This document shows positions 1-8,835 of a stretch of DNA of 64,000 nt, piece by piece. Made by a program: the position numbers and the translations under genes. The DNA is taken from the NCBI GenBank assembly GCA_000702245.1, contig JNKY01000014.1, forward strand, positions 1 through 64,000. The letters run 5' to 3'. The stretch's first letter is position 1; each line of letters opens with the position of its first letter. The notes beneath the pieces are model-generated. The model was not told the DNA's origin. It worked only from the letters and a program-made list of their open reading frames with translations, and did no database searches. The DNA comes from Lachnospiraceae bacterium C6A11 (GTDB lineage Bacteria > Bacillota > Clostridia > Lachnospirales > Lachnospiraceae).

Positions 1-3000
1 GTTAAATGTACCCGTATGTGCTGCTGTTGCACTTCCATTACCAAACGCCTTTGTTATTGTAAGACTTCCGGTTGGTATTTCGGTATAGACATTATCAAAT
101 TGTACTGTACCATTATTACCACTCTGAACAATACCGGATGGTGGTGTAACCTCAACTGGATTTCCATTTGCTGCTGTATTATTAACAGAAACAGTGTATC
201 CGTCAATACTGTAATCACTCTCTGTGAATGTTACTGTTGTTCCATATGGGATATTATTTACTGTCCACGTATATGGTGATGAAGGTGATCCATCTCCAGA
301 AGCATCACTTACTGTCAATTCTGTATTACCAAAGCTGCATACAATCTTAAATCCATCAGGAAGAGAATTTACACCACTGAATACTTTTGTAACAGTGTAT
401 GAACCCCTAATGATATTATAATTATTTGTAAGTTCAGCCGTAGCATTACCAGATGTCATGTCTTTTGATACTGTTGTTTGGCTAGTTGTTGTATTTAATT
501 CGTATCCAGCTACTGCTATAGGATATGCTGTACTATCAAGGATTTCCTCAACAAGATATGTATCCTTTTCAAGTCCTTCAATCACTTCACCTGTAGCATT
601 TCCGGAATTAACTACAAATGCTGTAGCATCTGAAATATTATCAACATATGTAATCGTTCCATCATTTGCACGATTAACATACTTGTTTTCAGAATTCTTA
701 ACTCTGAAGCTATAGTTCTTTGCAGCTATTGTTCCCGAATCAGAATTAACCGTTTTGGTTACTGTCAGGCTTACAGTTGTTGAAACTCTGTTAATTACGG
801 TAAATACATTACCACTACTTGTATCAAGTGTTACACCACTCGGAAGAGTTGTACCTGACTTGACACTTACATTTCCATCTGAATCAATAGTAAAGCTAAT
901 TGATCCGGTGATTGCATTATAGTTTAAATATACCCAATTATAATCCTGTTTACCTGCCTCGGTCTCAGTGATAGTATAATCACCTTCAGTAAGATTCGAC
1001 CAAGTCCATTCAACATCACTATAACCATCTGTTTGAATCACAGTATTATTTGAATTTTTTAACTCAAATTTTGCTCCATGAACGGCATTTCCATTCTCAT
1101 CGGACTTTTTAACCTTTATTGTTGCCTTTGCAGCTTTTCTATATGTATTAGTAACAGTAAAGGTTGTTGTCTCATCTTTCGTAACTGCCGTTGATGTATT
1201 TGGAGACACCTCACTACCAGTAAGAATATAAGTATCATTATTTGAAACTAAAGTTGAGCCTTCTTCAATTGTCTCACTAACAGAATAATTACCAACAGGA
1301 ACAGTATACTCCATATTAGTATTATAAGTTACATCCGTACCTGTTTCACCGGTTTTTCCATATGTAAATACGATATCCGAACTGAAATTGCCAGGATTCT
1401 GGATTTCCTGTCCTTCTGAATCCTTAAATACCTTAACAATCTTAATTTTACCCGTATCATATGTATAATCATTATTGATTGTTACAGTTTTCCTGTCCGC
1501 ATTCAGAGTTACATTTCCATTTGCAACTTCGACTTCGCCATCGCTTGTAACAGACTGGTTATTAACCTTTACTGTTTTATCGTCAACCAGTACATCATTT
1601 TCATAAACCTTGTAATTGCCTGAAGGAAGACCTATTATTTCTAATTGATCTCCTGCATCAACATTAAAATATTTTGCTGATTCTTCAAAAGATACATTAT
1701 AACCAGTTATCTGATTATAATTATCCTTTACTGCAACAGGCATTGACTGAAGATACTTTCCTTCGCTATTCTTTACAGCAACCTTATATGTTCCTGTATA
1801 AGCAGCTCCATCTAAAGTTGCCTTTTTCTTTATTACAAGAGTTCCACTTCTATCATCAAGCTTTACATATGAGTTTTTAATGCCATCTGCATTACTAACT
1901 TCACCTCTGGAAACAGAATTAACTGTTACTACCGGATTAGAGCTATGTGCAATGTCACTTCCCGGATTTGTTGTATATGGATGATAAACATATCCATCGC
2001 CAATAAGGTTAGCAGTATCCTGTCCTGTTTCTGTAATCGTATACGAACCACCAACAGGAACATTTGCTAATGTATATGTTCCATCTGCATCAAACTCACT
2101 ATATTTCACAGTCTTAGTGAAATTATTAGGACCTGTAATTGTAAATACAATTAATTCCTTCTGTTCTTTTGTCAGCTCAGGTGCTGTAGCAGCTTCCTGC
2201 CAACCATTACTGTAATTATCATAAAACTTAAACGTCTTTGTCAGCTTAATAGAACCAACATTTGTTTTATTATAGAACTGACCGAGGTCGAACTGAACTC
2301 CGGACATCTTAATGAAATAATCGTGATAATCATTATCATCTGGTCCTTTTTCAGCGTAGTTTCTATATACAATGTTTTCACCGTTTGGATCATTCTTACC
2401 TGTAACTGACTTATAGTTAACAAAGTATGTGAATTTACCATTCTTATCCACATCAACTATAAGAGTAATATCGATATAACCATCTGAATTCAGTACACCA
2501 GGAACAGTTTTTGAAGGATCCTCTGTTACTCTGAAATAAAACGTTTTACTATTTGGTGTGTCGCCTGTCGGCTTTTCAATATAGTAATGCTTCTGTGCAT
2601 CTGTAAGGTTATCATAATTCTCACAATAGAAAGTGAAGCTATTGAAATTAACCGCACTTTGGCCATCAACCAACTTAGTTATTGGATTCCCATACTTGTT
2701 AGCATCTACATATATCTGTTCATCTTTTTCTTCATATTCCTGAAGTAAAAATCTATAATCGTCCTTCTTAACATTTATAGATGGATTTTTAACTACATCT
2801 CCCTGTGTAGCATACGTATCCGTAAATGTCTTAGTAAGAGAAAAATGCATCTGACCATAGCTATCCTGACTTGATCCGCCATACAAGAAATGGAACTCAT
2901 CTCTTACTTCTACAGTTGCACCAGTTACAATCCATCCACTTGAATTACCATCCTTAATCTCTACATAATCACTCTTAGGAATAAGCATAGCTCCGCCCAT

Positions 3001-4158
3001 CTGAGAGATTCTGACAGGATTTTCTGTCATAATATTCCAGATTATAGTCTCGTTAAAATTAGACTGTACTGCTGCAGCTTGTGCCAAATTTCCACCATTT
3101 GTTGCAGTTGTTCCGTCATATTCTACTCCACCAACCTCAACAATCGGTTTTATTAATGTAAGCATATCAACTTCGTTATCATAAGCATCAGTCTCTTTAC
3201 CATTTGTAGGAATATTCTCGTTGATATTGAATACTACCACAGTTGATGGATCTTTATGTACAATAAAGTCAGAAGCCCTTTTCAAGTATTTGACCATTAT
3301 TGGATCAATATTAATATAAACCACCTTATCCTTGAACTCATCCGAATCAAGATTGATATTTAGTTTTCCATTATTTCCAGCAGTACCATCACTGAGACTT
3401 TCCGGAGTAAAACTAAAAGGGTTGCCATTTTCATTTGTGAAATACTCGCAATCCCAACCATTAGGATTCAGAACATACTCAGGATCATTTGCTCTTGACT
3501 GAAGATAATATGACCATGCAAGGTCTGCATCCTCAGGGTGAAAACCTGCCTGTGGCTCCTTGCCTATTCTTTCAATAAGTCTTTTAACATTTGAAGAAGC
3601 ATTTGCGTTAACAGCCTGAATCAATGGCTTATTCCCATACTGAGAGTCATATATAATATTACCATTTCTTGTTCCATCCTGAGCAGGCTTAGACGGATTG
3701 AAATATCTTGCATCTGTAGCATCAGGATCCAACGAACCAAAGACCTCCTGCGGTGCCTCAAGATACATTGCTGAAGCTGTAGATTTACCCCATCTTATCC
3801 AGCTTGTGGAAAGACTATCCTCATTACTAGGTGCCTCTCCGAGTGCGCCAATAAGAAATAATGCTGTTGATGATATATAGTCAACATCATTATTTCCACT
3901 ATAATTTGTATACTTATTGGTTGCAAACGTGGTTTCCATGTGCATTCTCTGGTTAACCTCATTTGCAACAATACCATAGTCTACCGCACCGCCGAGTACA
4001 GTTGCATAGTTAATCTGGCTTGCCGAATCATACTTTGCAGTTGCGGCTGCATCAACCACACTCCTCTTCCGGCTTCCGCCTCCATTCAGGACGACGCCGG
4101 AGACAGTCATAACACCCGCCATGACGAATGATATTAATCTCTTCGTTCCTTTCCTCAT
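1..4158 (-). CDS. Large secreted surface adhesin, choice-of-anchor-A-like head plus SpaA/Cna_B-like repeats (partial, C-terminus outside window)
   Basis: The minus strand is open from an ATG at 4158 to the window edge (1386 codons), so the C-terminus is missing. AAGGAGGA lies about 10 nt before the ATG. The first ~40 residues look like a signal peptide (MRKGTKRLISFVMAGVMTVS). Residues ~45-430 resemble the choice-of-anchor-A domain: YGIVANEVNQ and METTFA near 60-80, TIIWNI near 372 and an AMLIPKSDYV / GWIVTGATVEV strand pair after it. From ~630 onward there are six or more beta-sandwich repeats of SpaA/Cna_B type (NVGSIKLTKTF, GDYTITETEAG, TTFTVTNTYRK, GSLTITKAFGNG), where the ITE(T) glutamates are typical of isopeptide-forming folds. 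A sortase signal would be expected beyond the edge. Probably a cell-wall adhesin or pilin-like protein; the ligand is unknown. Confidence 0.85.
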   Translation of the reverse strand, partial: MRKGTKRLISFVMAGVMTVSGVVLNGGGSRKRSVVDAAATAKYDSASQINYATVLGGAVDYGIVANEVNQRMHMETTFATNKYTNYSGNNDVDYISSTALFLIGALGEAPSNEDSLSTSWIRWGKSTASAMYLEAPQEVFGSLDPDATDARYFNPSKPAQDGTRNGNIIYDSQYGNKPLIQAVNANASSNVKRLIERIGKEPQAGFHPEDADLAWSYYLQSRANDPEYVLNPNGWDCEYFTNENGNPFSFTPESLSDGTAGNNGKLNINLDSDEFKDKVVYINIDPIMVKYLKRASDFIVHKDPSTVVVFNINENIPTNGKETDAYDNEVDMLTLIKPIVEVGGVEYDGTTATNGGNLAQAAAVQSNFNETIIWNIMTENPVRISQMGGAMLIPKSDYVEIKDGNSSGWIVTGATVEVRDEFHFLYGGSSQDSYGQMHFSLTKTFTDTYATQGDVVKNPSINVKKDDYRFLLQEYEEKDEQIYVDANKYGNPITKLVDGQSAVNFNSFTFYCENYDNLTDAQKHYYIEKPTGDTPNSKTFYFRVTEDPSKTVPGVLNSDGYIDITLIVDVDKNGKFTYFVNYKSVTGKNDPNGENIVYRNYAEKGPDDNDYHDYFIKMSGVQFDLGQFYNKTNVGSIKLTKTFKFYDNYSNGWQEAATAPELTKEQKELIVFTITGPNNFTKTVKYSEFDADGTYTLANVPVGGSYTITETGQDTANLIGDGYVYHPYTTNPGSDIAHSSNPVVTVNSVSRGEVSNADGIKNSYVKLDDRSGTLVIKKKATLDGAAYTGTYKVAVKNSEGKYLQSMPVAVKDNYNQITGYNVSFEESAKYFNVDAGDQLEIIGLPSGNYKVYENDVLVDDKTVKVNNQSVTSDGEVEVANGNVTLNADRKTVTINNDYTYDTGKIKIVKVFKDSEGQEIQNPGNFSSDIVFTYGKTGETGTDVTYNTNMEYTVPVGNYSVSETIEEGSTLVSNNDTYILTGSEVSPNTSTAVTKDETTTFTVTNTYRKAAKATIKVKKSDENGNAVHGAKFELKNSNNTVIQTDGYSDVEWTWSNLTEGDYTITETEAGKQDYNWVYLNYNAITGSISFTIDSDGNVSVKSGTTLPSGVTLDTSSGNVFTVINRVSTTVSLTVTKTVNSDSGTIAAKNYSFRVKNSENKYVNRANDGTITYVDNISDATAFVVNSGNATGEVIEGLEKDTYLVEEILDSTAYPIAVAGYELNTTTSQTTVSKDMTSGNATAELTNNYNIIRGSYTVTKVFSGVNSLPDGFKIVCSFGNTELTVSDASGDGSPSSPYTWTVNNIPYGTTVTFTESDYSIDGYTVSVNNTAANGNPVEVTPPSGIVQSGNNGTVQFDNVYTEIPTGSLTITKAFGNGSATAAHTGTFN

Positions 4159-4702
4159 TTTTTCTGATCCTCCTTTAAAATAATTTTTCCCATAATTCTC
4201 TCTATTGATTTTACTCACGGAAAACCATTGAAATACTCCTCGATCGTATTTTCCTAATCTCCCACATTACCAACCTAAGAAATCAGATCTCCAAATTGAA
4301 AATACAATCATCACCCATATGGGCGCAGTATTCCCGTAAGTATATAGTTGACAATAAACTACCACACTATTTTCAGTTTAGCAATCATTTATTCACAAAT
4401 TTGTCACTATTTTTTGTCGAAAATTCACGAAAAATTACAGGTTGTGCCTTGCTTCTCTGAAAAAGCACAGTATTTTGTGGTTTTTCAGTGTTTACTATAT
4501 TATGTCAACCAAAGGCAAAATTCGTACAATTTTTATATTTTTTGTACATTTTTACCATATTTTATGTAAACCAGCAACCTTCAGGACCGTATTTCCGCCC
4601 TCTCCTGTTTACTAAAACTCTCTACTCATTACAAAACAAAAGCAGCTACGAGCCCATCTTCCGAACTCATAGCTGCTGTTTTATCATTCATTTTATAATT
4701 AA
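4159..4702. other. AT-rich intergenic region upstream of the surface protein
   Basis: No convincing gene lies here. It holds the 5' leader of the surface protein (minus strand), very short minus-strand ORFs close to its start, and the terminator of the Mur-ligase gene at 4641-4677. I could not assign a convincing -35/-10 pair. The plus-strand ORFs here are AT-rich with no family resemblance. Confidence 0.6.
4633..4677 (-). terminator. Intrinsic terminator after the MurE-like gene
   Basis: Arms at 4641-4652 and 4666-4677 pair over 12 bp with one G-U. On the minus strand the stem is followed by TTTTGTTTTG. Confidence 0.8.
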
Positions 4703-6214
4703 TTATTTGCCGCACTTCTCTGCATCGTACTCGGCCATGAAATTCTTCACGTAGTCCGCGTCAGAGGTGCACTCGATGTATTCCTTACCGATCTTCTGTC
4801 TGGTCTCGTCGCCCTTGCCGGTGATAAGCAGGATTGTCGGCTCCGTGCACTCGAAGATTGCCTTCCTGATTGCCTCGCCTCTGTCCTCGATCATCTCATA
4901 CGGACAGTTGCCCGCAGCCTCAACGTACTGCGCGATGTCCCTCGAAATCTGCTCAACAGGCTCCTCTCCCGGATCCTCAGCCACGAGGTATATCTTGTCA
5001 GAATACGTGCCCGCAAGCGTTCCGATGTCGCGGCGCCTCAAATACGACTTATATCCCGGACAGCCAAATATAGTAACGACCTTCCTTCCCGGATACTCTT
5101 TGAAGGTTGACTCGTACAATTTCTCAAAAGAAAGCTTGTTGTGCGCGTAATCAACTATCGCATAAACCTTCTTGTCTGCCGTCTTGAAGAGCTCCATCCT
5201 GCCCTTCGAACGCGCAGTCTTCAGTCCCTCATAGATGAACTCCTCAGGGATATTGTACGCATTTGCGATGCAGATCGCCGCCAGCGCATTCTGCACATTG
5301 AACAGGCCAGGCATGGTCAGCTCAAACTCCCTGTCGAAGCGGTCGCACCTAACCTTGAAGAAGATCGAATCGTCAACCTTCCTTATATCATAGCCGTAAA
5401 CATCGCATTCCGGCTTCGTTCCAAAGGTGTATACCTCTTCAGCCGCCTTCGAAGCTTCCTTGATCCTCTCATAGTGATCGCAGTCCGGGCAGATAAATGC
5501 CTTCTTAACCTGCTTAAAGAACTTCAGCTTTGAAGAGAAATAATCCTCGAAATCAGGATGCTCTATCTCGCTGATATGGTCCTCGGAAATATTCATGAAA
5601 ACTCCAACGTCCCACCTCACGAGGTCAACTCGGTCGTATTTCAGTGCCTGCGAAGAAACCTCCATGGTAAAATACTCGATCCCCGACTTCACCGCATTAT
5701 TGAAATGATTCAGAAGCACCATCGACTCCGGCGTCGTGATATGCGACTCGAAGAACTGCACTCCGTCGTAGGTGTCGATTGATGAAGTGATTCCGGTCTC
5801 CGGCTTTCCGATTGAAGCCTCGTACATATCCACAATATTCTTAAAATAGTAAGCAGTCGTTGACTTGCCCTTCGTGCCCGTGAGGCCCGTCAGGTTCAGC
5901 TTGCTTCCCGGATCATCATAGAAAAGTACCGCCAGATAAGGCATGGCCTTCCTGATATCACTGACAAGGATGTGCGGCACCTTCGCGTCCGGATACTCCT
6001 TCTCGCTGATGTAAACAACCGCGCCCTTCTCTATCGCAGAGTGCAGATACTGCTCCTTAAAAGCTGCACCCTTGCACACGAAAAGCGTCCCCGGCGTCGC
6101 CGCATTCGAATCGTAGGTCAGGTTCTCCACATTCACATTTTCTGTACACGTATCCGAAACGTAAAGTCCTGCCTGTTTCATCAAGTTTATATACTCGCTA
6201 ATGACATGTATCAT
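4703..6214 (-). CDS. MurE-like Mur ligase family protein
   Basis: ATP-dependent amide ligase of the Mur family, about 503 residues. I chose the ATG at 6214 rather than the upstream one at 6280 because AAAGGAG sits just before it. The N-terminal UDP-binding-type segment reads YDSNAATPGTLFVCKG (34-49). The P-loop is TGTKGKSTT (112-120), where typical MurE has GTNGKTT. The order ITTPESM, NISEDH, FSSKLKFF, SKGRMELF and VDYAHN follows MurE. The DNPR-type motif that reads the incoming amino acid is replaced by EDPGEEP, so the substrate is probably not the usual diaminopimelate or lysine. It lies 108 bp downstream of an ATP-grasp ligase, probably in one transcript. A housekeeping MurE elsewhere in the genome is likely; this would be a paralogue. 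Confidence 0.85.
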   Translation of the reverse strand: MIHVISEYINLMKQAGLYVSDTCTENVNVENLTYDSNAATPGTLFVCKGAAFKEQYLHSAIEKGAVVYISEKEYPDAKVPHILVSDIRKAMPYLAVLFYDDPGSKLNLTGLTGTKGKSTTAYYFKNIVDMYEASIGKPETGITSSIDTYDGVQFFESHITTPESMVLLNHFNNAVKSGIEYFTMEVSSQALKYDRVDLVRWDVGVFMNISEDHISEIEHPDFEDYFSSKLKFFKQVKKAFICPDCDHYERIKEASKAAEEVYTFGTKPECDVYGYDIRKVDDSIFFKVRCDRFDREFELTMPGLFNVQNALAAICIANAYNIPEEFIYEGLKTARSKGRMELFKTADKKVYAIVDYAHNKLSFEKLYESTFKEYPGRKVVTIFGCPGYKSYLRRRDIGTLAGTYSDKIYLVAEDPGEEPVEQISRDIAQYVEAAGNCPYEMIEDRGEAIRKAIFECTEPTILLITGKGDETRQKIGKEYIECTSDADYVKNFMAEYDAEKCGK

Positions 6215-6240
6215 ATTTACTCCTTTTATCGTTTTGTACT

Positions 6241-6307
6241 GAGCTCGGTGAGCATATGCCCCTGAAGGCGTATTTCTCAACTGAAGGGGTCTATGCTAAC
6301 CTAGCTC
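6241..6307 (-). promoter_or_regulatory. Long inverted repeat between the ATP-grasp and MurE-like genes
   Basis: 27-nt arms at 6241-6267 and 6281-6307 pair with few mismatches around a 13-nt loop. No T-run follows on the minus strand, so it is not a classic terminator. It ends about 25 nt before the MurE-like start and could set the expression ratio of the two genes by RNA processing or partial attenuation. Confidence 0.6.
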
Positions 6308-6322
6308 ATACAAATATCAATA

Positions 6323-7534
6323 TTAGTTATAGTACTGCTTGTATTTTTTGTAGTGGCTCACATGCTGCTTCAGCATCCTCAGCGTCCTGTGCAGCTTCAG
6401 ATCCCCCTTCATAAATACAGGGTTCACAAACCTGCCTTCCTTCAGCAGTTTCTTCAGTTTCTTCTTGTTTTCCGGATCCTTAACGTATTTCTTCGCAACA
6501 GGCTTCGGAACAACCAGCCACAGGTGCTCGCGCTTCGCCATAGTGAATGGAAGCGACCTGCCATAGATGTACTCCTCCACGAAATACCTTGCAACATTGA
6601 GGCCCGAGCCGGTAACGTAGAAGTTCGAGCGGCCCTGACGCGTATTTATCTCAAAGAATTTGTATTTTCCGTCTCTTGAATCGTATTTGATATCGAAGTT
6701 TGAGAAGCCGATATAGTGCAGATCCTCAAGCAGGTTCTTCACCTTCTTCATCAGCTCTTCCTGCGGCTCGGTGATGATGACCGCGTGGTTGCCCTTGCCG
6801 TGAGGCGTATGCTCCTCCAGCAGAACGTGACCGAGACACATCATTCTGACCTTGCCCTCATGATCCGAATACGAGGTCAGCACGCGCATAAACTCGTCAT
6901 TTCCAGGGATCATATCCTGGATGATGAGACTGTCCTCATAGCCTGCGCCGTAAATATCATTTATAACCTTGATCAGCTCAGCTCTGTCGCTGATCGTGTA
7001 AACCTTTTCCTGAGTCGGGAACTCATGCTCCCAGTAATTGATGCCGTTAGACGGCTTAAGAATAACCGGAAATATAAATGGCAGCTTCTCTGGAAGCGTG
7101 TCGCCGTCCCTATAGACCAGCGTGCCCGGATAATCTATTCCATGCTTCTCGCAGAGCTTGTAGAAAAGCTCCTTCTGCTGCAGACTGTTCATCAGCTCGA
7201 AATCAATGTAAGGCGCAACCGCATTTTCCGGCAGCTCGTTCTTGTGCTTACTGATGAGTGCAACGTAAGAGTCGCCGCAGCCGATCGTCAGCACCTTCTT
7301 ATCCTTATGCTCCTTGCAGAACTTCTCCACCGTCTCAAGGAAAACCTCGTCAGTATCGATCTTCTGGTTTGCTGTATAAACCGTGATCCTGCTTCCGTAG
7401 CTCGGACCTGTCGCAAACTTTCCAAATACATACGACTTAACCTTGTACTCCTCATAAAATGCTCTCGCAACACTGTAGGTGTTGATATCCCCGCCGAACA
7501 GCATCGGGATAAATTCCATATCTCTGAATTCCAT
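6323..7534 (-). CDS. ATP-grasp carboxylate-amine ligase (COG3919-like)
   Basis: 403 residues. The N-terminal GGDINTYSVARAF segment resembles the carboxylate-amine ligase family that includes D-aspartate ligase. The ATP-grasp core shows FPVILKPSNG near 170-180 (ATP-binding lysine), LIIQDMIPGNDEFMRV near 215-230, and KFFEINTRQGRSNFY near 305-320 (metal-binding Glu/Asn). The C-terminal 60 residues are very basic (RMLKQHVSHYKKYKQYYN at the end), suggesting contact with the membrane or an anionic polymer. Likely activates an acyl group as acyl-phosphate and joins it to an amine. With the Mur-type ligase downstream it forms a two-ligase cassette, plausibly for a wall-peptide branch or a peptide-like metabolite; the product is not deducible here. 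Confidence 0.8.
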   Translation of the reverse strand: MEFRDMEFIPMLFGGDINTYSVARAFYEEYKVKSYVFGKFATGPSYGSRITVYTANQKIDTDEVFLETVEKFCKEHKDKKVLTIGCGDSYVALISKHKNELPENAVAPYIDFELMNSLQQKELFYKLCEKHGIDYPGTLVYRDGDTLPEKLPFIFPVILKPSNGINYWEHEFPTQEKVYTISDRAELIKVINDIYGAGYEDSLIIQDMIPGNDEFMRVLTSYSDHEGKVRMMCLGHVLLEEHTPHGKGNHAVIITEPQEELMKKVKNLLEDLHYIGFSNFDIKYDSRDGKYKFFEINTRQGRSNFYVTGSGLNVARYFVEEYIYGRSLPFTMAKREHLWLVVPKPVAKKYVKDPENKKKLKKLLKEGRFVNPVFMKGDLKLHRTLRMLKQHVSHYKKYKQYYN

Positions 7535-7630
7535 TTATCTTTACCGCCTTTTTATTGATCTACTTCCGATTCATCAAGCCTAAACCTTACTGCAACCAAG
7601 TATTATACTACTATTTCCCGACAAAGTGAA

Positions 7631-7654
7631 GAGGCGGTTGATAATTCCCGCCTC
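7631..7654 (-). terminator. Weak hairpin terminator downstream of the acidic-tail gene
   Basis: A GAGGCGG / CCGCCTC hairpin is followed on the minus strand by TTCACTTTG, a poor T-tract. It lies in the gap before the ATP-grasp gene. Confidence 0.45.
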
Positions 7655-7707
7655 TAAATAATCATTATTAATTAGTACTGATCTTCTCCACTTCGAAATA
7701 CGTCCGA

Positions 7708-8835
7708 TCATTCGTCATAATCGTCTTCATCAATCTCACTCATGTTGAGATTGTCTTCATCGTACTCGTCACGACCATCCGCATAGTCATCATCTTCATC
7801 GTACACGTCACCACGGCTGTCTTCATCATCCTCGTCATATTTGTCGTGGCCATCATCCCGGCCGTCCACATAGACTCTCTCCCTGGCCGCCTGACTCTTA
7901 TCCTGCTCGTTCTCGTCGCCGCCCTGAATATAGTACGCCACCTCATCGATAGTCTGCTCGTCATCGATGAACATTTCAAAATACATTTTCTCCACGTTCG
8001 ACAACGTGAGCCTGTAGGTCTTCTTCCTGCCGCCCCTCTTCGTCTCCTCATGCTTCGACATATATTCAACATCGTCCAGATAGACCACATCTATCCTGCT
8101 GACATAAGCCACTATCAGATACGACTCGGTCACAAATATATTATCGCTCTGGTACAGAAGCTCGTTTCGCATCTCATAGTCAAGATCCGCAACCACCGAC
8201 TTAACCTTGCCGAACCTCTTCAGCACTCTCGCCTGCTTAAGTATCTGCGGCCTGTAGAAGGCAACGATCAGATACAGCAGCAGTATCGCGATAGCACCCT
8301 GCAGGATATAGTAAAATACATCCAGCATCACTATCCACATCTTCGGAAATCTCAGCTGATCAAGCACATAAACGCTGACCGCATCCTCCTTCGAATCGGT
8401 ATTTAGCCCCAGCGTTTCCATATATTCGCTGAGAATATGATCCGTCGTCAGTTCGTCTTTGACTATCCTGAACTTCACACTGAAGGCACTGCCCTCTTCA
8501 GCCTTCTTAACCCTTTCAGTCATATCATTATCAAGTAGGAAGATATTCATCTTGCCGCCGCGGTAAAGGTAGAAATAACTTCCTTTAATCTTATCGCCGA
8601 CCTTATAGTCGAAACCGCTGTACTGCAGTCCGGAAATCCTGACAAGTACATTAACCTTCCCGGTGAGATAATACTCCTCGGCAAGGTTCGCGTCGTCCAT
8701 ATCATAAACCTGCGCATCGTCCATCTTCCGCATATGCGAAACCGTGATGAGCGCCGCAAACAGTATGAAAGCCATCGGTATGGCCATAAGGATCAGATTC
8801 CTTATGAGCATTTGTGTGAAACGTTTATTTTTCAT
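7708..8835 (-). CDS. Membrane protein with Asp/Glu-rich C-terminal tail
   Basis: 375 residues, family not recognised. One membrane helix at about 12-32, an extracytoplasmic-type domain at about 35-165, a second helix at about 170-192 (GAIAILLLYLIVAFY), then a cytoplasmic domain of about 120 residues. The last ~65 residues are almost all Asp/Glu/Tyr/Gly/Arg (for example DEDDEDSRGDVYDEDDD). The start overlaps the stop of the copper ATPase gene by 4 bp (ATGA), so the two are translationally coupled. The acidic tail could bind cations, which fits the neighbour, but this is inference. There is no Cys or His metal motif. Confidence 0.8.
   Translation of the reverse strand: MKNKRFTQMLIRNLILMAIPMAFILFAALITVSHMRKMDDAQVYDMDDANLAEEYYLTGKVNVLVRISGLQYSGFDYKVGDKIKGSYFYLYRGGKMNIFLLDNDMTERVKKAEEGSAFSVKFRIVKDELTTDHILSEYMETLGLNTDSKEDAVSVYVLDQLRFPKMWIVMLDVFYYILQGAIAILLLYLIVAFYRPQILKQARVLKRFGKVKSVVADLDYEMRNELLYQSDNIFVTESYLIVAYVSRIDVVYLDDVEYMSKHEETKRGGRKKTYRLTLSNVEKMYFEMFIDDEQTIDEVAYYIQGGDENEQDKSQAARERVYVDGRDDGHDKYDEDDEDSRGDVYDEDDDYADGRDEYDEDNLNMSEIDEDDYDE

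Noticed and set aside
4703-7534. Ligase pair as true cyanophycin synthetase
   Set aside because: Separate proteins, and the ATP-grasp sequence resembles carboxylate-amine ligases rather than the CphA N-terminal half; no cyanophycinase gene seen.
6716-7558. Long plus-strand ORFs antisense to the ligase, copA, purF and glnN genes
   Set aside because: They lie wholly opposite well-supported genes, have no family motifs and no ribosome sites; treated as shadow frames.
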